Origin: JAHEKB01 sp049115575
Lineage (GTDB): Bacteria > Bacteroidota > Bacteroidia > NS11-12g > UBA9320
Direction: 5' to 3'
NCBI GenBank assembly: GCA_049115575.1
Contig: JAGDZU010000001.1
Coordinates: forward strand, 186,001-250,000
Length of the DNA: 64,000 bases
Position 1 is the stretch's first letter. Each line of letters begins with the position of its first letter. Below, piece after piece: positions 55,856 to 62,397 of this stretch. The notes beneath the pieces were generated by a model. It was not told where the DNA came from. It did not search any database and saw nothing but the letters and a program-made list of their open reading frames with translations. The position numbers were made by a program, and so were the translations under genes.

Positions 55856-56835
55856 TAGGACTCTTTGAAAATATGGCTCTTTCATTGGCGATTGTAGTTG
55901 CGGTTCTTTTCGCCGTTATTAATCTCTACTTTGTAGTAGCCAGAAGGTATAGTTTAGTAGATGTTCCTAATGAACGCAGCTCACACAGCAAGTCAACAAT
56001 AGTAGGAGCTGGAATACTATTCTACCTAACAGCCATATGGTACTTTCTGGCCGATCCAAATGATAGTATATATTTCATTCTAGGAATTAGTCTATTGGCT
56101 TTTATAAGCTTCATGGATGATCGCATGGAGATTAACTCTTTGTTGCGATTGGGAGTACACATCGCGGCGATTCTATTGCTGCTGCTGCAACTACAGATCT
56201 TAGTCTATTTGGATTGGTGGACAATTCTCTTAATCATAGTAGTTCTTGTTGGAACCTTGAACGCATATAATTTTATGGACGGCATTAATGGCATAACTGG
56301 TATTTACAGTTTGGTGTGCCTTCTTAGCGTTTATTTCTTCAGCCGGTTTAATCATTACGACGATCTCATTCTTTATGAATCTTGTGCTGTTGTAGTCTTC
56401 CTATTTTATAACTTTAGAAAAAAAGCAGTTTGCTTCTCAGGTGATGTAGGTAGTGTGACTATGGCATTTATTGTTGTTATGATACTTCTCAACCAAATGG
56501 TGCTCAGCCAGAGGTGGGAGACAATTCTATTTCTGGCAGTATATGGCGTTGATTCCGTCTTGACCATAGTGCATAGAATTAGCAATCGTGAAAACATCTT
56601 TAAAGCTCATAGGAGCCATATATACCAATTGTTGGTTCACAATAAGAAGTGGAGTCACTTAAAAGTAAGCCTGGTTTATGGTGGGATCCAATTATTGATA
56701 AACACCATCTATTTCCTTTTAGCAGATGCAAATGCCTTTACCGTTACTGCTGTTTCTCTAGGAGTCTTTGTTGTATTAGGATTACTCTCAATAATTCTCA
56801 GAAGGCAGCTGAATGAAAGTCCTGTACATTCATAG
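55852..56835 (+). CDS. undecaprenyl-phosphate sugar-1-phosphate transferase (WbpL/WecA/MraY superfamily)
   Basis: A 327-residue membrane protein with about ten helices. It shows VDVPNERSSHSKSTIVGAGI, the metal-site AFISFMDDRMEINSLLRLG (D-D), TLNAYNFMDGINGITGIYSL (N-x-x-N-F-x-D-G-x-N-G), FSGDVGSVTMAF and a C-terminal HRSHIYQLLVHNKK. The shortened His loop and N-terminus are WbpL-like rather than WecA. It would start repeat synthesis by placing QuiNAc-, FucNAc- or GlcNAc-1-phosphate on undecaprenyl phosphate. ATGA overlap with the upstream gene, and a 23-bp overlap with the next. Confidence 0.9.
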   Translation: MIGLFENMALSLAIVVAVLFAVINLYFVVARRYSLVDVPNERSSHSKSTIVGAGILFYLTAIWYFLADPNDSIYFILGISLLAFISFMDDRMEINSLLRLGVHIAAILLLLLQLQILVYLDWWTILLIIVVLVGTLNAYNFMDGINGITGIYSLVCLLSVYFFSRFNHYDDLILYESCAVVVFLFYNFRKKAVCFSGDVGSVTMAFIVVMILLNQMVLSQRWETILFLAVYGVDSVLTIVHRISNRENIFKAHRSHIYQLLVHNKKWSHLKVSLVYGGIQLLINTIYFLLADANAFTVTAVSLGVFVVLGLLSIILRRQLNESPVHS

Positions 56836-57937
56836 CAATTATCCCAATTATTCGGAAGCATTCATTCATAATGAAGTGGAGCATCTTATAGCTCAGGGAG
56901 CTGAGGTGCAGGTTCTAAACCTGAATTGGAAAGCCAATGCTATTCAAAGCTCCAGTCTAAAATACAACACCAGAAACCCACTCAAGTTTAGATGGGGTAG
57001 AAGTTTGATTAAATCAAGTGATATGCTCCATGAGTCAATGAAAACTAGACTGCTAAAGCAAGTCTATATGAGACTCACATCTGTTCACCTCTTGGACTTG
57101 GTTAAATCTTTTTCACCGGAGATAATCATTAGTCATTTTGCCTTTAGCACTTCCAAAGTAGCATCTGAAATAGCACATTGTTTAGGCATAAGGCACTATC
57201 TACGGTTGCATACTACACATACTACACTCACGAAAAATGCATTGCAAACTATGGTGTCTCGAGCATATGGTGGAAGTGCCATTTCGCAATATGTTTTGAA
57301 CCATTTTATGTCATTTACTGTACATAAACTAAGTCTAATAAGACAAGATATTAATTTTCCAGAACTGGAGTATAGCTACCATGCACCTTCAGCCATGGTC
57401 AAGCTGGTTTCCGTAGGAAGATTCATAGAGAAGAAGGGATTTGAATCATTAATTTCTGCAGTGAACTTATTAAGACCTGAGCAAAGAAACAATGTACATC
57501 TGACCATCGTGGGTAGAGGAAAGTTGGCGAATGAATATAGGCAGCTCATAGAAAAAGAAAATCTCGTAGAAACCGTTATTCTTATTGATGCCTTGCCTCA
57601 CCGTGAGCTCATAACAATATTGAAAAACTCAGACATGCTCATTGTTCCTAGCAGAGATACCAGTACCGATGAAGAAGGAATACCTACGGTTATTCCTGAG
57701 GCCATGGCTGTTGGCACTCCAGTGCTCTGTTCCATGGTTGGTGCATTAGATGAAATAATTAGAGCAGATATAAACGCTTTTGTCATTGAAGATGTCAATC
57801 CCAACGGGATATCAGAGAGTTTAAGTAAAGTCTTGGACAAGAAAATGGAATGGAAGTATGTTTGTGAGCAAGCGAGAAAAGATGTGGAGCAATATTATAC
57901 AAAGCGATTAAAAATTGAAGATTTAAATATTGAGTAA
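56813..57937 (+). CDS. glycosyltransferase family 4 (WcaL-like)
   Basis: A 374-residue GT-B enzyme. VLYIHSNYPNYSEAFIHNEV is the WcaL/colanic-acid-type start (S-E-x-F-I-x-x-E). ISHFAFSTSKVASEIAHCLG and the HLRLHTTHTTLT-like stretch follow. The donor half has KLVSVGRFIEKKGFESLISA and EEGIPTVIPEAMAVGTPVLC (E-x7-E). Retaining. Starts 23 bp inside the WbpL-like gene, and its end overlaps the TTG of the oxidoreductase by 8 bp. Confidence 0.9.
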   Translation: MKVLYIHSNYPNYSEAFIHNEVEHLIAQGAEVQVLNLNWKANAIQSSSLKYNTRNPLKFRWGRSLIKSSDMLHESMKTRLLKQVYMRLTSVHLLDLVKSFSPEIIISHFAFSTSKVASEIAHCLGIRHYLRLHTTHTTLTKNALQTMVSRAYGGSAISQYVLNHFMSFTVHKLSLIRQDINFPELEYSYHAPSAMVKLVSVGRFIEKKGFESLISAVNLLRPEQRNNVHLTIVGRGKLANEYRQLIEKENLVETVILIDALPHRELITILKNSDMLIVPSRDTSTDEEGIPTVIPEAMAVGTPVLCSMVGALDEIIRADINAFVIEDVNPNGISESLSKVLDKKMEWKYVCEQARKDVEQYYTKRLKIEDLNIE

Positions 57938-58931
57938 TTACAGAGTTATATCATTTGCAGTTTTGGGATTGGGATTTATTGGCAGGAAGCATTGCTTCTT
58001 CATAGAGCAAAACCCAAATTCTCAATTAAATGCGACCATTGATCCCAATGTAGATGAATCCGATTATGCCACCATTGAAGAATTTGTTTCTGCAGATGGA
58101 GGGAACACAGATGTTATTTGTATTGCCAGCCCAAATGGAGCACATTTAGAGCATGCTAAATACTTAATTGATTATGGTTATCATGTGATTATTGAGAAGC
58201 CTATGGCTATTGATTCAGATGGAGCCAGAGAATTAGTAGATTACTGTAGTTCCATTAATCAGCTTGTATTTATGGTCATGCAGAATAGATATTCGCCAAT
58301 ATCAAAATGGTTAAAGGACTTGATTGACAAGCAATTGCTCGGTTCAATATTCATGGTACAGATTAATGCATTTTGGAACAGAGATGAAAGATACTATAAA
58401 GCCGGCTCATGGCATGGTTCAAAAGAACTAGATGGTGGAACCTTGCTAACTCAATTCAGCCATTTTGTTGATCTGTTATATTGGTGTTTTGGAGACATAA
58501 GCGAAATTCAAGCAGATCTATTCAATTTTAATCATCAAGAGCTTATAGATTTTGAAGATAGTGCAAGGGTCAATTTCAAGTTCGTCAATTCGGGTTATGG
58601 TCAAATTAATTATTCTACTTCCTGCTTTTCAAAAAATTTGGAAAGTACCATTACTATTCTAGCTGAGAAGGGAACCATAAAGATAGGTGGCCAGTATATG
58701 GATGAAGTTCTCCATTGTGAAATTAAGGACTATGAGTTACCAGATTTGTCTTTGAGTAAAGAAAAGTTTGGACCTTATACGGGAAATGCGGCAAACCACC
58801 GATTTGTAATTCAAAATGCGGTAGAAGTATTAAATGGCGTTGGTAGTCCTGATACAAGCCTTCAAGAAGGGGCAGCTGTTGTAGATATCATTGACAGAAT
58901 ATATAAATCAAGTTCATCTCTAATAAAATAG
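57930..58931 (+). CDS. Gfo/Idh/MocA-family oxidoreductase
   Basis: A 333-residue NAD(P)-dependent enzyme starting at TTG. The Rossmann loop is VLGLGFIGRKHCFFIEQ. CIASPNGAHLEHAKYLIDYG and HVIIEKPMAIDSDGARELVD carry the catalytic E-K-P. The C-terminal domain has GSWHGSKELDGGTLLTQFSH and VDLLYWCFGDI. It resembles WlbA/WbpB, which oxidises C3 of a UDP-uronic acid, but the partner aminotransferase and acetyltransferase are not here. It may instead oxidise or reduce another sugar nucleotide. Its last four bases (ATAG) overlap the probable start of the next gene. Confidence 0.85.
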   Translation: MSNYRVISFAVLGLGFIGRKHCFFIEQNPNSQLNATIDPNVDESDYATIEEFVSADGGNTDVICIASPNGAHLEHAKYLIDYGYHVIIEKPMAIDSDGARELVDYCSSINQLVFMVMQNRYSPISKWLKDLIDKQLLGSIFMVQINAFWNRDERYYKAGSWHGSKELDGGTLLTQFSHFVDLLYWCFGDISEIQADLFNFNHQELIDFEDSARVNFKFVNSGYGQINYSTSCFSKNLESTITILAEKGTIKIGGQYMDEVLHCEIKDYELPDLSLSKEKFGPYTGNAANHRFVIQNAVEVLNGVGSPDTSLQEGAAVVDIIDRIYKSSSSLIK

Positions 58932-60046
58932 TATATCTTTTTTTCTCCGGTGATTTCCCCAAGGGAAATACGTCTAACGAACGCCTTAAGCTTGTGGCCA
59001 ATGCATTTAAGAAAAAAGGCTACGAACCAAGACTACGCTCCATTCAGGCCAGCAGCTATAACGATTTTGCCCTGAACCCTAAAAGTGGTTCATGGGATTC
59101 TATTTCGTTTAAATACCTCCATTCTAGCCAATATAAGCAGTTCAAACCTGCACGTTGGTTTAATAAATTTCTTGCGTTGTTAAAGGGTGCAATAGAGCTG
59201 CAAAAGAACAGAAGCCAAGTTGCTCTTATCTATTTCTACAACCCAAGATACACAGATAGCATGGCGTTGATGAAATACTCCAAAAATTTGAAACTACCCC
59301 TGGTGGTTGACCAAACTGAATTGTTCTCAACCATAGACTCTAGAAGTCTGAAAGACGAAGAATACATAGCGTCTCATGCAGATGTGTTATTGGTGATTTC
59401 CAATAAATTGAAAGCACACTTTCAATCCAAATACTCAATGAATACTGTTTTTCAAGTTCCAATAGCTGTAGACCTAGGCAGATTTACAGAGCCTTCAGAG
59501 GACCTTAACTACACTATTGGATACTTAGGTTCATTTGCAAGCAAAGATGGAATCACGGATATCTTATCTGCTTATACCAAGGCAAAACAGGTATACCCTC
59601 AGCTCAAGCTCAGGTTAATTGGCCACAATGCTGGAATGAATGGAAATTCTATGAACTCTACAGATGATATCGTATTCACAGGAGCGGTGGATGCTAAAGA
59701 CATACCAGCAGAACTTGCTCAATGTGATACCTTTATCTTGAACCGATTAAACAATGCTTTCTCATCCTATGGTTTTCCTTATAAACTGGGTGAATATTTT
59801 GCTGCTGGTAGTCCGGTATTAGTTAGTGACATAGATGGCTTTTCGCAAGAGCTTCCAGATCATGTAGTTCTGAAATATCGAGCGGGAGATGTGAAAGCTC
59901 TAATTCGCGCAATTCTGTATCGTTACGAGAACCTCAATGAGATGAATGATTTGGCCCGTAAAGGGTATCAATATGCAGAGAAGAACTATAATTCCAATGT
60001 AGTGGAAAATAGTTTTGTTTCCAGTTTTACAAACGCACTTAAATAA
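58928..60046 (+). CDS. glycosyltransferase, GT4-like, with non-canonical start codon
   Basis: A 372-residue GT-B protein. The frame is open back to 58907, and the codons from 58925 read K-I-V-Y-L-F-F-S-G-D-F-P-K-G-N-T, a typical GT4 N-terminus, so it must be translated. No ATG, GTG or TTG lies between the upstream stop (58904) and GTG 58994, which would cut the first strand and glycine-rich loop. ATA at 58928 overlaps the previous stop as ATAG, the same geometry as ATGA or TTGA, and is my chosen start; ATC 58916 is also possible. The donor half has YGFPYKLGEYFAAGSPVLVS. Sugar unknown. Confidence 0.75.
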   Translation: MVYLFFSGDFPKGNTSNERLKLVANAFKKKGYEPRLRSIQASSYNDFALNPKSGSWDSISFKYLHSSQYKQFKPARWFNKFLALLKGAIELQKNRSQVALIYFYNPRYTDSMALMKYSKNLKLPLVVDQTELFSTIDSRSLKDEEYIASHADVLLVISNKLKAHFQSKYSMNTVFQVPIAVDLGRFTEPSEDLNYTIGYLGSFASKDGITDILSAYTKAKQVYPQLKLRLIGHNAGMNGNSMNSTDDIVFTGAVDAKDIPAELAQCDTFILNRLNNAFSSYGFPYKLGEYFAAGSPVLVSDIDGFSQELPDHVVLKYRAGDVKALIRAILYRYENLNEMNDLARKGYQYAEKNYNSNVVENSFVSSFTNALK

Positions 60047-61474
60047 TTGCTATTTAATTCCATAGACTTTGCTGTTTTCTTACCAATTGTATTTATACTT
60101 TATTGGTTTGTTGTAAGTAAGAATCTGAGACTACAAAACATCTTGATTCTTATTTCTAGCTATATTTTCTATGGCTGGTGGGATTATAGGTTTTTATCTT
60201 TAATTGTAATCTCCACTATTGTTGATTATTTTGTAGGAGTAGAGCTTGCTAAATCTCATTCCAAAACAAGACGAAAAATTCTCCTTTGGACTAGTATTGG
60301 TGTAAATCTTGGCATACTTGGTTTCTTTAAATACTTTAATTTTTTTCTAGAGAATTTTAACCAGGCATTTAGTTTTTTGGGTGCCTCCATAGATTCACCT
60401 GCTCTAAATATTGTCTTACCAGTTGGTATTAGCTTCTATACTTTTCAAACCTTGAGTTATTCAATTGATGTGTACAGAGGAAAACTCAAACCAACACGAA
60501 ATCTGTTGGAGTTTGCCTCTTTCGTTGCTTTTTTCCCTCAATTGGTTGCGGGTCCAATTGAAAGAGCCACCAACTTACTTCCTCAGTTCAATAAGAAAAG
60601 AAAGTTTGAATACAAGCAAGCAATGGATGGCGTAAATCAAATCATATGGGGCTTGTTTAAGAAAGTGGTGGTAGCAGATAATTGTGCTAAAATGGTCAAT
60701 GAAATATTCGCTAATTACCATGATTTAAACGGCAGTACCTTGGTACTTGGAGCTGTGCTATTTGCATTTCAGATCTATGGTGATTTTTCCGGATATTCAG
60801 ATATGGCCATAGGGGTTTCTCGTTTGTTTGGATTTAACCTGATGCAAAATTTTGCATTCCCTTATTTCTCTAGGGATATAGCTGAATTCTGGCGACGTTG
60901 GCACATTTCTTTGAGCACTTGGTTCAGAGATTACTTATATATTCCTCTGGGTGGAAGTAAAGGAAGTTTGAAATTAAAGGTGAGAAACACCTTCATCATC
61001 TTTCTTGTAAGTGGATTTTGGCATGGAGCAAATTGGACTTTCATTGTTTGGGGTGCCTTAAATGCATTGTATTTCTTACCTCTTTTATTGTCATCAAGAA
61101 ACAGAAGACATTTAGACAACGTGGCTTCAAATAGGCTATTCCCATCTATTAGAGAGGTTTTAAGTGTAATAGGAACCTTTGTATTGACCACTCTTGCGTG
61201 GGTCTTTTTTAGAGCGAAAGATATTCATGAGGCTCTTGCTTATATGTCCGGTATATTCAACAAATCCATATTTTCAGCCATTGAGTTCGAGAACACTTTG
61301 TTAATGGCTACATGTTCAGTCATGGTAATAGCCTTAGTTGTTGTTGAATGGTTTAATCGACATAAGAAGCATGCCTTGGAGCACAGAACTTCTATTTGGC
61401 CCATTATTGTTCTCATCTTCATAATTACAATATTTGGAGGTGAAGCTCAAGAGTTTATATATTTTGACTTTTAG
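60047..61474 (+). CDS. MBOAT-family O-acyltransferase (AlgI-like)
   Basis: A 475-residue multi-span membrane protein. It starts at TTG 60047, giving MLFNSIDFAVFLPIVFILYW, the conserved AlgI beginning. FSGYSDMAIGVSRLFGF, RDIAEFWRRWHISLSTWFRD near 276 and the active-site His of SGFWHGANWTFIVWG near 325 are present. It would carry an acetyl group across the inner membrane for O-acetylation of the exported polymer. The SGNH gene immediately downstream is its likely periplasmic partner, as AlgX/AlgJ is for AlgI. Confidence 0.92.
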   Translation: MLFNSIDFAVFLPIVFILYWFVVSKNLRLQNILILISSYIFYGWWDYRFLSLIVISTIVDYFVGVELAKSHSKTRRKILLWTSIGVNLGILGFFKYFNFFLENFNQAFSFLGASIDSPALNIVLPVGISFYTFQTLSYSIDVYRGKLKPTRNLLEFASFVAFFPQLVAGPIERATNLLPQFNKKRKFEYKQAMDGVNQIIWGLFKKVVVADNCAKMVNEIFANYHDLNGSTLVLGAVLFAFQIYGDFSGYSDMAIGVSRLFGFNLMQNFAFPYFSRDIAEFWRRWHISLSTWFRDYLYIPLGGSKGSLKLKVRNTFIIFLVSGFWHGANWTFIVWGALNALYFLPLLLSSRNRRHLDNVASNRLFPSIREVLSVIGTFVLTTLAWVFFRAKDIHEALAYMSGIFNKSIFSAIEFENTLLMATCSVMVIALVVVEWFNRHKKHALEHRTSIWPIIVLIFIITIFGGEAQEFIYFDF

Positions 61475-61476
61475 CC

Positions 61477-62397
61477 ATGAAAAGATTTCTATATAAGATA
61501 TTACTCATACTCGGTATTTCATTGTTTTTGGGATTTGTACTTGAATCAGTGATCTACATAAATAAGTCAAAGTCATTTACGAATGGAGGAAGTGCCATTA
61601 ACTGGACAGGAGGAGGAGCCCATTCTAAAGTGGCATTTTGGGGTGATTCAAGAGTTTGGGCAGGAATTAACGAATTTGATTCATTGAGCTGTGTAAATTT
61701 AGCTAGCGCTGGGGTCGGCTACAATGTGTTGATGCGCAAACTTGAAAACTATCTTTCAAATAATAATTCTTTTGATATTTTGATGGTAGATTATGAAATC
61801 TTGTACAAACCAAATACGAATGAGTGGTATCATAAATCTCATTTTTTAAAGCATTTGTTTTTTGATCATGAAAATCTTAAATCTCAATTTGAGGAGATTA
61901 AAGGGAGTAGCATTGGGGACTATTATATACCCATAATTAGGTATCAAGGAGAGTTTGAGCAACTAACTAAAGACGTAATTGCATATACTCACGGTTCTAC
62001 TAATCCAAAAGGTTTCTCAATTGGTTCGAGACCGGTATTTGGGGATAGCACTAAGAGGATAACATATCCTTATCAAAAGAAGATGAATTTGGATGATCGA
62101 GAATTGAGGAGCGCTAGAATAATGCACCTCAATGAATTAGCTCGGCGATTTAACTTTGTTTGGGTTCCTTTTTACCTGCCATACAGTCCCAATGTTACGG
62201 ATATAGAAAGACCCAGGTATCTTCAAACGGATTCTAGTGTTTATAAGATTATTAGCCCAGAAGGTGTTGCCTGGTCTTTTAGTGATTTCTATGACTATAG
62301 ACATCTCAATGAAAAAGGGGCAACTATGGCAAGTCAATCATTGGAATCTCAACTTCTTGAGATGCTAAATCATCCTGAACTATTTCTTCCAGAATAG
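61477..62397 (+). CDS. membrane-anchored SGNH-like acetyltransferase partner
   Basis: A 306-residue protein with one N-terminal membrane helix (about 7-25) and a periplasmic domain. SKVAFWGDSRVWAGINEFD contains the SGNH nucleophile Ser58 (GDS). SFSDFYDYRHLNEKGATMAS supplies the D-x-x-H part of the triad. This resembles DltD/AlgJ-type proteins that take acetyl from an MBOAT and place it on a polymer. It follows the MBOAT by two bases. The last 18 bp overlap the convergent Wzc gene. Confidence 0.8.
   Translation: MKRFLYKILLILGISLFLGFVLESVIYINKSKSFTNGGSAINWTGGGAHSKVAFWGDSRVWAGINEFDSLSCVNLASAGVGYNVLMRKLENYLSNNNSFDILMVDYEILYKPNTNEWYHKSHFLKHLFFDHENLKSQFEEIKGSSIGDYYIPIIRYQGEFEQLTKDVIAYTHGSTNPKGFSIGSRPVFGDSTKRITYPYQKKMNLDDRELRSARIMHLNELARRFNFVWVPFYLPYSPNVTDIERPRYLQTDSSVYKIISPEGVAWSFSDFYDYRHLNEKGATMASQSLESQLLEMLNHPELFLPE

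Noticed and set aside
57930..58931. Complete WbpA-WbpB-WbpE-WbpD-WbpI route to a diacetamido-mannuronic acid
   Set aside because: A dehydrogenase and a WbpB-like oxidoreductase are present, but no aminotransferase, acetyltransferase or 2-epimerase is seen.
58994..58996. GTG as start of the glycosyltransferase at 58.9 kb
   Set aside because: It removes about 22 residues that clearly belong to the GT4 fold (first strand and glycine-rich loop).
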